The position numbers were made by a program, and so were the translations under genes. Positions 8,155-17,242 of a DNA stretch of 64,000 nt are shown here, piece by piece (within the stretch, counting starts at the first letter, position 1; each line of letters starts with the position of its first letter). This stretch comes from an uncultured Clostridia bacterium. GTDB taxonomy: Bacteria > Bacillota > Clostridia > TANB77 > CAG-508. Below the pieces are notes generated by a model. That model had not been told where the DNA came from and searched no databases. It saw nothing but the letters and a program-made list of their open reading frames with translations. Location of the stretch: NCBI GenBank assembly GCA_934167095.1, contig CAKPKE010000002.1, positions 75,144-139,143 on the forward strand. Direction: 5' to 3'.

Positions 8155-8232
8155 GGTGGATTTAGCGTAGTTGGTTAACGCGCCAGTTTGTGGCACTGGA
8201 GACCGTGGGTTCGAGTCCCACACTCCACCCCA
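8155..8232 (+). tRNA. tRNA-His (anticodon GTG)
   Basis: The anticodon loop is TTGTGGC on a CCAGT/ACTGG stem, the T arm is GTGGGTTCGAGTCCCAC, and CCA is at 8230-8232. The extra G-1 (8155) typical of tRNA-His faces C73. The acceptor stem has one T-C mismatch at the sixth pair. Confidence 0.93.
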
Positions 8233-8250
8233 TAATTTAATTATATATAT

Positions 8251-8325
8251 TGGGCTGTAGCCAAGCGGTAAGGCACATGACTTTGACTCATGCATGCGCT
8301 AGTTCGAATCTAGCCAGCCCAACCA
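8251..8325 (+). tRNA. tRNA-Gln (anticodon TTG)
   Basis: Acceptor TGGGCTG pairs with CAGCCCA, the anticodon loop is CTTTGAC on a CATGA/TCATG stem, and CCA is encoded at 8323-8325. It shares a transcript with tRNA-His. Confidence 0.95.
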
Positions 8326-8332
8326 GTAATAT

Positions 8333-8367
8333 TAAGACTTTCAATAAAATGAAAGTCTTATTTTTTG
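8333..8367 (+). terminator. Terminator of the His-Gln tRNA pair
   Basis: A 10-bp stem, AAGACTTTCA with TGAAAGTCTT, around an ATAAAA loop, followed by T6. Confidence 0.88.
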
Positions 8368-8503
8368 TAACTATCATAAATAAAATATAAAAATGTCGTA
8401 AATTATAATGAATTATATATACAAATTTTATTAAAGTAGTAGTTTTTCTCAAGTTTAAATGATATAATAATATTGTAAAAATAAATAAAAGGAGAGTGAA
8501 AAT

Positions 8504-8779
8504 ATGGTATATACACTATGTAAATATCCAGATGAAACTGAGGTTGTTTTTTCTGATATTAGAAAGAAAGATAATGGAGAAGAGTATATTAGAGTTTCTT
8601 TTGAAAGACCTACTGAACATGGTTTTGATACTGTTGTTTTTGAACTCCCAAGCTATAAAATAATTGAAAGAGAAGGAAATTATTCGGATGAAGAAGTAGA
8701 AGAATTTAAGCAAATAGTTGAGAGAGGAGCTAATTTGTTTTTTAAATATGCGCGTGAAGGAGGTCTTAAACTTGCCTAG
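8504..8779 (+). CDS. Small conserved protein paired with DUF4160 gene
   Basis: A 91-residue acidic, soluble protein with no recognised catalytic motif. It begins MVYTLCKYPDETEVVFSDIRK and ends FFKYAREGGLKLA. ATG follows AAAGGAGAG at good distance. Its stop codon overlaps the TTG start of the next gene (a DUF4160 protein broken by a frameshift), so the two are translationally coupled. Such pairs of small proteins resemble toxin-antitoxin-like or defence-associated modules, but I have no direct evidence for that role; it is an inference from arrangement only. Confidence 0.65.
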   Translation: MVYTLCKYPDETEVVFSDIRKKDNGEEYIRVSFERPTEHGFDTVVFELPSYKIIEREGNYSDEEVEEFKQIVERGANLFFKYAREGGLKLA

Positions 8780-9051
8780 TTTATTAGAAATAATGCGGAT
8801 ACAAAGTTTATTTTTGGTCAAATGAGCTTAATGAACCTATTCATGTCCATGTTTCAAAAGGAAAACCATCTAAAAATTCTACTAAAATTTGGTTAACTAA
8901 AAATGGTAAATGTATATTGGCAAGTAATCCAAGTCGTATTTCAAATCAAGACTTAAGCCGATTATTTGAGATTATTGAGTTAAATTATTTTAGAATTATA
9001 GCAAAGTGGAAAGAAACACAACAGACAGATGAAATTAAATTCTATTGCTAA
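8772..9051 (+). pseudogene. DUF4160 family protein, frameshifted near the start
   Basis: Reading from TTG 8772 gives PSLLEIM, then one extra C at 8796 shifts the frame. From 8797 the frame continues GYKVYFWSNELNEPIHVHVSKG and onward to the stop at 9049-9051, which matches the DUF4160 family layout (central PxHVHV motif). Removing the single C restores one continuous protein of about 92 residues. The start overlaps the stop of the upstream small gene, so the two formed a coupled pair. The indel could be a real mutation or a sequencing error. Confidence 0.75.
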
Positions 9052-9173
9052 TTTTAATTAATATGTAAAAATTAGCAAGAACAAGGAATTATTTATACCA
9101 ATATGAATGTATACAAATTGGTTATCTTAAGTAAAGTTAAATACAAATAGAAATTACAAAGTGAGTTAATAAT

Positions 9174-9587
9174 ATGGAATATAAAATTGAATATTCGATT
9201 AGTGTAGAAGAATTTTTAGAGATGGTTGAAGCAGTGGGATGGAAAACATATTCAACAGAACAAGTAAAAAAAGCGTTAAAAAATACTATGTATATGGTTA
9301 AAATTTCTTATAATAATGAAATTGTGGGAATGGGAAGAGTTGTTGGTGATTATAGTATTGTTTGCATGCTTACAGATATATGTGTTAAGCCGAAAGCCCA
9401 AAGAAAAGGAATTGGATTAAAAATAGTAAATGAATTAAAAAGAATGATAGAAGAAAGTGTTGAAGAGGGAAATAAAATGCAAATTGAACTTACTCCAACT
9501 GCTGGAAATGAAGAATTTTATAAAAAAGCAGGATTTAAATATAAACCTGATGTAATAACAGGAATGTATTTATGGATAAAGAAATAA
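9174..9587 (+). CDS. GNAT family N-acetyltransferase
   Basis: A 137-residue GCN5-related acetyltransferase. The acetyl-CoA pyrophosphate-binding motif is in the VKPKAQRKGIGLKIV segment (RxxGxG/A type, about residues 75-90), followed by the motif-B-like end EEFYKKAGFKYKPDV. The substrate cannot be predicted. Monocistronic, with a terminator shared convergently with the membrane-protein gene that follows on the opposite strand. Confidence 0.85.
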   Translation: MEYKIEYSISVEEFLEMVEAVGWKTYSTEQVKKALKNTMYMVKISYNNEIVGMGRVVGDYSIVCMLTDICVKPKAQRKGIGLKIVNELKRMIEESVEEGNKMQIELTPTAGNEEFYKKAGFKYKPDVITGMYLWIKK

Positions 9588-9598
9588 ACAATTAAAAT

Positions 9599-9632
9599 CA
9601 CCCCTATGTTACAATTAAAGTAGCATAGGGGC
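9599..9632. terminator. Bidirectional terminator between convergent genes
   Basis: CCCCTATG pairs with CATAGGGG in the short space between the GNAT gene (plus) and the polytopic membrane-protein gene (minus). Confidence 0.75.
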
Positions 9633-9636
9633 TTAT

Positions 9637-11073
9637 TTATTTGGCTAAATACTTAAAGAATATTGATGAAGTGTCTGCAACAAAATTAGTGTAGCACTCA
9701 TTTTGTGTAAATACAGAATCAAGAGAATCTGATCTGCTTGAATATTCATGTCTTAAAACGCCTTTTTCATTATTAAATGTTCTTATCATTTCTGTCATAG
9801 GAGTGACAGCACCTAAACAAAGAACAATAATTAATCCAATTTTTATTTTCTTAGAAGTAGATTTGTCTTGAAATTCTTTCATGACCAATAACATAATATA
9901 AAATGCTAATGGAATAGAGGTTCTGGCTGCAAAATCAAAACTATTTCCCATTGTTATAAACGGTAAAATTGCACTTACAATAATTAAAATATTTAATATT
10001 GCATCATTTTTATTTTTTCTATAAACAAATATTAAATAAACTAAAAACTCAAAAATAATGTAGCACAAATATTCTATAAATAGTGTTCCGCTAGGAAGTA
10101 ATATTCCAATATTTCCTGCAGAATCATTGCTTTTCATGAATAATGCTAAAATTATAAGAAGTGGAATTGCTACAATGTTTTCAAAAGAGCAAGCATACAA
10201 AATTTTCTTCAATATATTCTTTTCAGGTTGTCTAAATACTAAGTAAATCATAACAGGTGCTAAAGCAACAGCAGGGAATGGTGAATATAAAAATAGCATT
10301 GCATAAATTAAACAGATTGATTTGCTGTTTTTCTGTGATAGCAATAACATCATTCCGACCCAAAATGGAATAATCTGATTATATAACCAAAATAAAAGTG
10401 TTGTATTTGATGAAGAGTTGAACCAGTATAGTGAAAGTTCTAAGTGAGAACCACCTAATATATTGTTAATTGATTCAAAAACTGGTAGTCCTGAAAACAT
10501 CAAAAATAAAAATACATCTAAACCACTGTAAAAAATAAAAATTAAAATATTTCTTATTTTTATTTCTTTCAGATATTGGCAAACAATACCAAATGCTATT
10601 GCTATTCCTAAAAATGCCCATACTATTTGAAAAAAATAGCCTGACTGAAGTCCAAACAATTTTCCAACAAGAGCTGATGGTAACCAAAATCCTAAATAAT
10701 AGCATAAAGCTTTTGATCCAGATATGACAGGCCAACTTTTGCCAACTAAGTCTTTAAATACAGCATTTCTAAATTTGTGGTCCCATGGATTTTGCCAGAT
10801 AAATCCTCCAACTCCAGCAAAAACTACCCACATTAATATGATTATCAAAATAAATATAAATTTTTTTGAGCCTTTGAATAATGAAACTTTCATTTCTGGC
10901 GCATTTTGTATTGCTTTTACATTTGCAATTAATAATAAAATTGTAAGAGGAATGCTTATAATATATTTCACATTTCCTAATAAAAATATAGCTACTGAAC
11001 TAAATAAGTAGAAGTAAGCTAAAATATACAACCATTTTTTCTGTAATGTTTCATTTAATTTACTAAATTTCAT
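9637..11073 (-). CDS. Polytopic membrane protein, possibly glycan- or lipid-linked sugar related
   Basis: A 478-residue integral membrane protein with about 11-13 hydrophobic segments and only short loops. The longest extracytoplasmic loop contains the stretch QNPWDHKFRN..KSWPVISG, and an aromatic-rich loop follows (LSLYWFNSSSNTT). The overall architecture resembles GT-C glycosyltransferases or surface-polymer biosynthesis membrane proteins, but no catalytic DxD/DE motif can be assigned with confidence, so function is left open. ATG at 11071-11073 follows a GGGGAGAAC box. It is transcribed divergently from a second large membrane protein, which may act in the same surface pathway. Confidence 0.7.
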   Translation of the reverse strand: MKFSKLNETLQKKWLYILAYFYLFSSVAIFLLGNVKYIISIPLTILLLIANVKAIQNAPEMKVSLFKGSKKFIFILIIILMWVVFAGVGGFIWQNPWDHKFRNAVFKDLVGKSWPVISGSKALCYYLGFWLPSALVGKLFGLQSGYFFQIVWAFLGIAIAFGIVCQYLKEIKIRNILIFIFYSGLDVFLFLMFSGLPVFESINNILGGSHLELSLYWFNSSSNTTLLFWLYNQIIPFWVGMMLLLSQKNSKSICLIYAMLFLYSPFPAVALAPVMIYLVFRQPEKNILKKILYACSFENIVAIPLLIILALFMKSNDSAGNIGILLPSGTLFIEYLCYIIFEFLVYLIFVYRKNKNDAILNILIIVSAILPFITMGNSFDFAARTSIPLAFYIMLLVMKEFQDKSTSKKIKIGLIIVLCLGAVTPMTEMIRTFNNEKGVLRHEYSSRSDSLDSVFTQNECYTNFVADTSSIFFKYLAK

Positions 11074-11190
11074 TTGTTCTCCCCTTTCATGTTTTATAGT
11101 GTACTATATTAAATTTATAAAATCAAGATTGTTTACAATAGATAATTGCTATGATATAATTTTTTTTGAAATTAAATAAGAGGGAATGAA

Positions 11191-12795
11191 ATGAAGAAAA
11201 CATTAGATGAAATTATTGAAATTATATTATTTGTATTATCAGGAGTTGCAACATCACTTTTAGTATGTGGAAGATATACTCTAACTAAAATTGGGGTATT
11301 AACAGTTTTATCAACATTAGCTCTAGGAATAATTTTTTGCAAATTTAGAGAAAAAGAATGCTTCAAAAAAGTAAATAAAAAATATTTGTTAATTGCATTT
11401 ATATGTGCAACTTATACAATAAGCAAGCTTGTAAAATATATAGGTGGTGGAACATATTATTTAATTTATGTGTTAAAAGCTTTAAAAATAGATATTAGTG
11501 TTAAGGTATCAACTGCAGTTATCGCAACGGGTTCAGTTCCATTTGTAACTTTATTAATATATTATTTGATGAATAAATGTATTCCGTTTTGGAAAAAAGA
11601 GTACCAGCAAATAGATAAAATTGATAAAATATTTCTTGTAGTAATAGGAATTATAACATTTGCAGTTTCTTCGATATTATATAATTCTACATATATTTAT
11701 ACTGGAAATGGAGTAGATGAAACTGTTGACTCAGATATAATTTATACAACAGATTCTGCAACTTTAATAAGAGAAGATGTTTATACAAATCTAAGTGCAT
11801 TTGAAAATGATATTAGACAACCTTTGTTTGGATTATTTTCGTTGCCATTTTCAATTCCGGCGAGAGCAATTTCAGAAGTTTTATCTTTTATACCAAATAG
11901 TTATTACATAATATTTGCAACGATACAAGTGATTTTACTTGGAATTTCAGTAATAATGATAGGCAAATTAATTGGAATATCTGGCAAAAATAAAATACCA
12001 TTTTATATATTTGTATTTTCCACATTTGGATATATAATATTTTCATTTGCTTATGAACAGTATATAATTTCACTATTTTACTTAATTACAGCAATATATG
12101 TTGGAGTATTTAATAAATTGGAAGTAAATTATTATTATATAGGCGCAACAGGAACACTTTTAACATCAGGAATAATATTTCCACTAATAACTAAAACCGA
12201 GAATACTAAAAAAGATTTTTTTAATATATTTAAGTGTTGTATTGCTTTTTTATTTACATTTATAATATCAGCAAAAATTTTAATAGTTCCGGGATTAGTA
12301 AATAAATATATAGCTTTTAAAGAATTTACAGGACAAAATGTTTTATTTATAAATAGATTAAAACAATTTACTAATTTTGTGAAATCAATATTTATAGCAC
12401 CAGAAGCAAGCGTTATAAATAATGAAGCATATTGGCTTGAGCCAGTAAAATCAATAAGTATTATAGGTGTGGCAATATTAGTAATATGTCTAATTTCATT
12501 TATAATGAATAGAAAAAATAAATTTGCTAAAATATCATTTTTATGGATTATATTTTCATTCATAATACTATGTGTTATAGGATGGGGCACACAAGAAAAT
12601 GGTTTAATATTGTATTCTTTATATTTTGGCTGGGCATATATTTCGCTAATGTATATGTTTATAAATAAAATTATTAAAAATGATAAAATAAAGACAGGTA
12701 TTATACTACTAATGTGTATAGTTTTTTGCTTAGTAAATATTCCAGAATTTATAAAAATATTTGAATTTGGACTAGAATTTTATAAAATAATATAG
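11191..12795 (+). CDS. Large polytopic membrane protein, function unknown
   Basis: A 534-residue protein with roughly 12 hydrophobic helices. Between helices 4 and 5 there is an extracytoplasmic region (TGNGVDETVDSDIIYTTDSATL..NDIRQPLFGLFSLPF) rich in acidic residues, the kind of loop that holds catalytic residues in GT-C glycosyltransferases; this is inference only. ATG follows AAGAGGGAATGAA. It is followed by its own terminator and is divergent from the 9.6-kb membrane protein gene, so the two may share regulatory space at 11074-11190. Confidence 0.7.
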   Translation: MKKTLDEIIEIILFVLSGVATSLLVCGRYTLTKIGVLTVLSTLALGIIFCKFREKECFKKVNKKYLLIAFICATYTISKLVKYIGGGTYYLIYVLKALKIDISVKVSTAVIATGSVPFVTLLIYYLMNKCIPFWKKEYQQIDKIDKIFLVVIGIITFAVSSILYNSTYIYTGNGVDETVDSDIIYTTDSATLIREDVYTNLSAFENDIRQPLFGLFSLPFSIPARAISEVLSFIPNSYYIIFATIQVILLGISVIMIGKLIGISGKNKIPFYIFVFSTFGYIIFSFAYEQYIISLFYLITAIYVGVFNKLEVNYYYIGATGTLLTSGIIFPLITKTENTKKDFFNIFKCCIAFLFTFIISAKILIVPGLVNKYIAFKEFTGQNVLFINRLKQFTNFVKSIFIAPEASVINNEAYWLEPVKSISIIGVAILVICLISFIMNRKNKFAKISFLWIIFSFIILCVIGWGTQENGLILYSLYFGWAYISLMYMFINKIIKNDKIKTGIILLMCIVFCLVNIPEFIKIFEFGLEFYKII

Positions 12796-12801
12796 AAATA
12801 G

Positions 12802-12835
12802 AAGCTAGAATTGAATAACAGTTCTAGCTTTTTCA
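12802..12835 (+). terminator. Terminator after the 11.2-kb membrane-protein gene
   Basis: AAGCTAGAA (12802-12810) pairs with TTCTAGCTT (12822-12830), followed by T-rich sequence. Confidence 0.85.
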
Positions 12836-12869
12836 TATATATATTATAAATATGTGTTATAGAAATGAA

Positions 12870-13007
12870 TTAGCAACAACCATTTCCGAAACTATTACCA
12901 CCACAGCAACAGAATAAAATTAATATTATGAATATCCAAATGCAGTTATTGCCACCAAAACATCCGCATCCACCGCATCCGCCACAGCATCTATTGTTAT
13001 CTTGCAT
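12870..13007 (-). CDS. Tiny Cys/Gly-rich membrane protein (45 aa)
   Basis: A 45-residue frame starts at ATG 13005-13007 behind a strong GGGGGTGA box. It has a Cys/Gly-rich N terminus (CCGGCGGCGCFGG), one hydrophobic helix (CIWIFIILILFCCC) and a Gly/Asn/Cys tail. The layout resembles YjcZ/YtzK-like and sporulation-associated mini-proteins (small membrane helices flanked by Gly/Cys repeats), though similarity is compositional. It is followed by no obvious partner except the sister gene immediately upstream on the same strand. Confidence 0.75.
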   Translation of the reverse strand: MQDNNRCCGGCGGCGCFGGNNCIWIFIILILFCCCGGNSFGNGCC

Positions 13008-13049
13008 TTAATTCACCCCCTTCAAAATATAAGTAATAAAATTCAAACT

Positions 13050-13163
13050 TTAGTTGCAACCGCATCCGCAATTATTTCCAAAGCCACAACAGAAAAGTAA
13101 TATAAATAGTATTATGAACCATAAAAGTTCGCTATTATTGTTATTACAGCAACAATTTCCCAT
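13050..13163 (-). CDS. Tiny Cys-rich membrane protein (37 aa), paralogue of the downstream gene
   Basis: A 37-residue frame from ATG 13161-13163, behind a perfect AAAGGAGGTT box. It begins MGNCCCNNNNSELL, then a hydrophobic helix (WFIILFILLFCC) and a Gly/Asn/Cys tail (GFGNNCGCGCN). It shares architecture with the 45-residue gene 42 bases downstream, so the two form a small operon of paralogues read from the 13.2-kb region, divergent from mutL. The high cysteine content in both flanks of the helix suggests cross-linking or metal binding at the envelope or in the spore coat; that is inference. Confidence 0.75.
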   Translation of the reverse strand: MGNCCCNNNNSELLWFIILFILLFCCGFGNNCGCGCN

Positions 13164-13331
13164 TTGATTTTAACCTCCTTTAAAAGAATTTCTAAATTCT
13201 TTAGTTATAATATATAGTATTCTAAGAGGAGATAAGTGTTACAAAAAAATTTGCAAAAAATGTATACAAAAAAACGAATTTAATATATAATTTAGTCTGA
13301 ATTACTATAAGACAAAAGGAAGGATAAACAA

Positions 13332-15854
13332 ATGGGACAAATTGTATTATTAGATGACGCTACAATAAATAAAATAGCAGCCGGAGAAGTTATTGAAAGA
13401 CCAGCATCTGCAGTAAAAGAGATTATGGAGAACTCAATTGATGCAGGAGCAACAAGCATAACAGTTGAAATAAGAAATGGTGGTATTTCATATATAAGAG
13501 TAACTGATAACGGAAAAGGAATAATGCCAGATGATATGGTAATTGCTTTTGAACGTCATGCAACAAGCAAAATCAGAAATGCAGATGAACTAGAAAAAGT
13601 AAAAACAATGGGGTTCAGAGGTGAAGCATTAGCAAGTATCGCATCTATTGCAAAAGTAACTCTTACTTCAAAAGTTGCAAATGAAGTAATGGGACATGAA
13701 GTTGTAATAGAAGGCGGACAAGTTCTAAAAAATGAAGAAGTAGGTTGTTCAAATGGTACAAGTATAACTATTGAAAATCTTTTTTACAATACACCAGTAA
13801 GGTATAAGTTCTTAAAAAAGGATTTTACTGAATCTGGATATATAGAAGATATTGTAACAAGAATTGCATTAGTACATCCTGAAATTGCAGTAAAACTAAT
13901 AAATACAGGAAAAACTGTAATTCAAACACCTGGAAATGGTGATATAAAAACAGTAATATACAACATATATGGAAAAGAAATAGCTGATAATTTAATAAAA
14001 GTAGACTTTGAATATAATGATTATAAAGTAACAGGAGTTATTGGAAAACCTTCAATTTCAAGGGCAAATAGAGCAGGACAATTATTTTTTGTAAATAATA
14101 GATATGTAAAAGATAAAACTTTACTAAGTGCTGCTGAACAAGCATTTAAAAACGTAATAACTGTTGGTAGACATGGATTTTTAGTTTTAAATATGACAAT
14201 GGACCCAAGTAAAGTTGATGTAAATGTTCACCCAGCTAAGTTGGAAGTAAGATTTCAAAATGAAAATGATGTATTTCATGTAATATATCATGCAATAAAA
14301 AATGCTCTTGAAAAAGACTTAAATGGAGAAACAAGCGAAAACTCAATATTTGAAAATAAAGAAGAACCTTCACTTTTTGACCAAAAGTTACAAATAATTA
14401 AAAACAAAATGGAAGAAAAAAGAATGCAAAATTCTTCAGATTATAACAAATATAAAATTGAAAATGTGCAAGAACCTGTAAAAGTAGAAAGTTTTAATCA
14501 AGAAATAAGTAGAGAAGTTGCAAAACCAGAATTTAATAAAATAGAAGAAAGCAAGCCAGAATTAATTAGTACTAAAATAGATATAAATGTGGCGGATACA
14601 AACAAAATTGAAGCAAATAACACTGTAGTAAATAATCAAACTACTGAAATGCCAAAAGAAAATATTTCTGCAGAAGATAAGATAGTTAAAGAGGTTATTG
14701 AGCAAGAATCAGAAGAAAAAGTTGAAGATGATGTAAAAGACTTTGAAAAGAAAAATGAAGAAGCTTTTGCAGACGTTATGTCAAAACTAAAAAGCATGCA
14801 AGACATGATTCACATGGTTCATACAAAATTAGATGAACCAGTAGAACCTAAAAAAGTAGAACCAATTATACAAGAACAACAACCTGCTGTGACAAATAAC
14901 TATACTGAACAACCAAGTTCAAGCGTGCAAGAATATATACCAAAAATAGATGAAAAAAATATAGAACCAATAAAACCAACCACTACTTTTGAAAATAGTC
15001 AAGTAGCAAACAATGCTTATACTGTAACAAATAATCAAGCAACAAATAATATATCTACTTTTGAAAACAAAAACCAAGAACCTGCAAAGGAGGAAAATTC
15101 TACACAAAGCAAAATTCAAATAAGCGATAATGACTTCATGAAACTATATGAAAAGAACTTTGGAATTGCAGTAAAAAAAGATGATGGAGCAGACAATGCA
15201 ATTAGTGAGTTTAAGCCAGTATCTTATGAAAATGTGTCAATGTTCAATTCTAATGAAATTTGTGCAAATAAGCCTGTTTATAAATATATAGGACTTGCTT
15301 TTGGACAATTTATAAATATTGAAATGAACAATGATTTATACATTATAAGCTATAAAGCAATGGAAGAAAAAATAATTTACAATAAAATAAAAGAAGCTTT
15401 AACTTCTGGTGACCAAGATAAAAAAACATCATTAATGCTTTTGCCAGATATAATTCAATTAGATTATAAGCAAATGGGAGTGTTTAAAGACTGCAAGGAA
15501 TTTTTAGCAGATGTGGGACTAATTGCAGAAGAGTTTGGGGAAAATACAGTAAAATTAGGTAGTGTTCCGGAAATAATTATGGAATACGATACAAAAAAAT
15601 TGTTTATAGAAATACTTGATGAAATAAACAAAGTTGCAAGAAATGATAAGCAAGAAATAGAACTAAAGATAATTGAAACGATTGCTAAAAAAGCAGCTGA
15701 AAAAACAAAGGTACCAGAAGGAGAAGAGAAAATAAAAAGTATATTAGATAAATTTTTATCTATGCCAAATCCTTTTGTTAACTTTGATGGAGAAGCATTA
15801 GCAATAAAAATGACAAAATACGACATTGAGAAGAAATTTTCAAGAATACAATAA
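13332..15854 (+). CDS. mutL: DNA mismatch repair protein MutL with degenerate nuclease domain
   Basis: MutL couples MutS mismatch recognition to repair. The N-terminal GHKL ATPase is intact: ENSIDAGATSI (ATP/Mg site), VTDNGKGI, ATSKI and GFRGEALASIASI. The linker (about residues 340-620) is long, low-complexity and Asn/Glu-rich. The C-terminal domain is recognisable, but the metal motif normally DQHAxxExxxYE reads SYKAMEEKIIYNK (about residues 673-685), and the C-terminal CPHGRP-type motif reads VNFDGEA (about 816-822). Key endonuclease metal ligands are therefore missing, unlike most Firmicutes MutL. The protein is longer than usual (840 residues). It begins a run with a membrane protein and miaA; mutS is 50 kb away. 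Confidence 0.92.
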   Translation: MGQIVLLDDATINKIAAGEVIERPASAVKEIMENSIDAGATSITVEIRNGGISYIRVTDNGKGIMPDDMVIAFERHATSKIRNADELEKVKTMGFRGEALASIASIAKVTLTSKVANEVMGHEVVIEGGQVLKNEEVGCSNGTSITIENLFYNTPVRYKFLKKDFTESGYIEDIVTRIALVHPEIAVKLINTGKTVIQTPGNGDIKTVIYNIYGKEIADNLIKVDFEYNDYKVTGVIGKPSISRANRAGQLFFVNNRYVKDKTLLSAAEQAFKNVITVGRHGFLVLNMTMDPSKVDVNVHPAKLEVRFQNENDVFHVIYHAIKNALEKDLNGETSENSIFENKEEPSLFDQKLQIIKNKMEEKRMQNSSDYNKYKIENVQEPVKVESFNQEISREVAKPEFNKIEESKPELISTKIDINVADTNKIEANNTVVNNQTTEMPKENISAEDKIVKEVIEQESEEKVEDDVKDFEKKNEEAFADVMSKLKSMQDMIHMVHTKLDEPVEPKKVEPIIQEQQPAVTNNYTEQPSSSVQEYIPKIDEKNIEPIKPTTTFENSQVANNAYTVTNNQATNNISTFENKNQEPAKEENSTQSKIQISDNDFMKLYEKNFGIAVKKDDGADNAISEFKPVSYENVSMFNSNEICANKPVYKYIGLAFGQFINIEMNNDLYIISYKAMEEKIIYNKIKEALTSGDQDKKTSLMLLPDIIQLDYKQMGVFKDCKEFLADVGLIAEEFGENTVKLGSVPEIIMEYDTKKLFIEILDEINKVARNDKQEIELKIIETIAKKAAEKTKVPEGEEKIKSILDKFLSMPNPFVNFDGEALAIKMTKYDIEKKFSRIQ

Positions 15855-15870
15855 TTGGAGGAATTGTTAG

Positions 15871-16305
15871 ATGATATCAATATTTATATTAGTAGCTAAT
15901 ATAATAGCAATAGTTTCAACATACTTTTCATTTGGAAAAAAATTAGGAAAAGATAAGAAAATGATGTATACAATGATTGCAATAGGTGTAATTTATATAC
16001 TGACGTTAATTGTATATTTATTAAGCTCTATAGGAGTAAATAATTCAAATGTGACTAGTGCAAGTAGAGAAATGATAACATTTACATTTGTTCCAGTAAA
16101 CACAATTATTTTGTTACCATTTTTGATAAGATCTTTTGAAAAGGCAAAAAACAAAGAAATAAAAACTGCAAAACTAAATCAAAGAGTAATTATTGTTGTA
16201 ATAATTGCAGTGATTTTAATGATTACAGAATTCTTTTATTTTAGAAATATTCAAAAAAATATAATAGATTATGGCGCACAAGTTAGCAATTCAGTACAAC
16301 AATAA
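15871..16305 (+). CDS. Small four-helix membrane protein of unknown function
   Basis: A 144-residue protein with four hydrophobic helices (about residues 2-22, 31-52, 68-87 and 104-124). A basic loop follows helix 1 (FGKKLGKDKK) and another follows helix 3, suggesting both termini are placed by the positive-inside rule with the C terminus outside. ATG follows TTGGAGGAATTG. It lies 16 bases after mutL and 20 before miaA, so it is in the same operon. No family recognised. Confidence 0.7.
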   Translation: MISIFILVANIIAIVSTYFSFGKKLGKDKKMMYTMIAIGVIYILTLIVYLLSSIGVNNSNVTSASREMITFTFVPVNTIILLPFLIRSFEKAKNKEIKTAKLNQRVIIVVIIAVILMITEFFYFRNIQKNIIDYGAQVSNSVQQ

Positions 16306-16325
16306 AAACAGAAGGGAGCTGTAAA

Positions 16326-17162
16326 ATGCAAAAAGTAATTGTAATATGTGGACCAACTGCGAGCGGAAAAACAGCTCTTTCAGTTGAACTTGCAAAAAAA
16401 ATAAATGGTGAAATTGTATCTTGCGATTCTATGCAAATATATGATGAAATGCAAATAGGAACAGCAAGAGTTACAAATGATGAAATGCAAGGAATAAAAC
16501 ACTATATGGTAGGAATGGTAAAACCAACAAAAAGATATAGTGTTTCAGAATACAAAAAAGAAGCGGAAAAAGCAATTTCTGAAATTATAAGTAAAAATAA
16601 AACTCCGATTATTGTTGGAGGAACAGGATTGTATGTGAATTCACTTGTGTATGGGATTGATTATCCAGAAATAGAAACAGATTTAGAATATAGAAAAAAA
16701 CTTGAAGATAGAGTTCAAAATGAAGGCTTAGAAAGTCTTTACGAAGAAGCTAAAAAAATAGACTCTGAGGCAATGAAAAAAATAAGTGAAAATGACCAAA
16801 AAAGAATTTTAAGAATACTAGAAATTTATCATCAAACTGGAAAAACAAAAACTCAAATGGAAGAAGAATCAAGAAAAAATGGAATAAAATATGATTATAG
16901 AGTTTTTGCAATAGATATGCAAAGAGAAATTTTATATGACAGAATAAATAGAAGAGTTGATATAATGCTAGAGCAAGGCTTGATACAAGAAGTAAAAGAA
17001 TTGTATGAAAAATATGGAGAAGAGCTTTATACATCAGCCCAAGCAATTGGATACAAAGAAGTAATAGACTATTTTAAACGGAAATTATACAAAAGAAGAG
17101 ATGATAGAAAAAATAAAAATGGAAACCAGAAGGTATGCCAAAAGGCAAATAACATGGTTTAA
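16326..17162 (+). CDS. miaA: tRNA dimethylallyltransferase MiaA, C terminus frameshifted
   Basis: MiaA prenylates A37 of UNN-decoding tRNAs, the step before MiaB. The P-loop GPTASGKTAL (residues about 8-17), SCDSMQIYDEM and the ILRILEIYHQTGK segment are all present. After ..SAQAIGYKEVIDY the sequence changes to a basic, family-unlike tail. Deleting one T from the run at 17072-17075 restores YLNGNYTKEEMIEKIKMETR and then RYAKRQITWFKK, the normal MiaA C terminus, ending at a TAA at 17254-17256 that overlaps the start of the next gene. As written, the tRNA-contacting C-terminal helices are lost, so function would be impaired if the indel is genuine. Confidence 0.9.
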   Translation: MQKVIVICGPTASGKTALSVELAKKINGEIVSCDSMQIYDEMQIGTARVTNDEMQGIKHYMVGMVKPTKRYSVSEYKKEAEKAISEIISKNKTPIIVGGTGLYVNSLVYGIDYPEIETDLEYRKKLEDRVQNEGLESLYEEAKKIDSEAMKKISENDQKRILRILEIYHQTGKTKTQMEEESRKNGIKYDYRVFAIDMQREILYDRINRRVDIMLEQGLIQEVKELYEKYGEELYTSAQAIGYKEVIDYFKRKLYKRRDDRKNKNGNQKVCQKANNMV

Positions 17163-17242
17163 AAAAATAGAAAATATACAGTGGTTAGACGGACTAAAGG
17201 ATATACAAAATAATATTGATGTTATTTTGGAGGATTACAAAA

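Noticed and set aside
8155..8232. Possibility that tRNA-His is a pseudogene because of an acceptor mismatch
   Set aside because: Only one mismatch is seen; G-1, anticodon arm, T arm and CCA are all normal, and it is cotranscribed with an intact tRNA-Gln.
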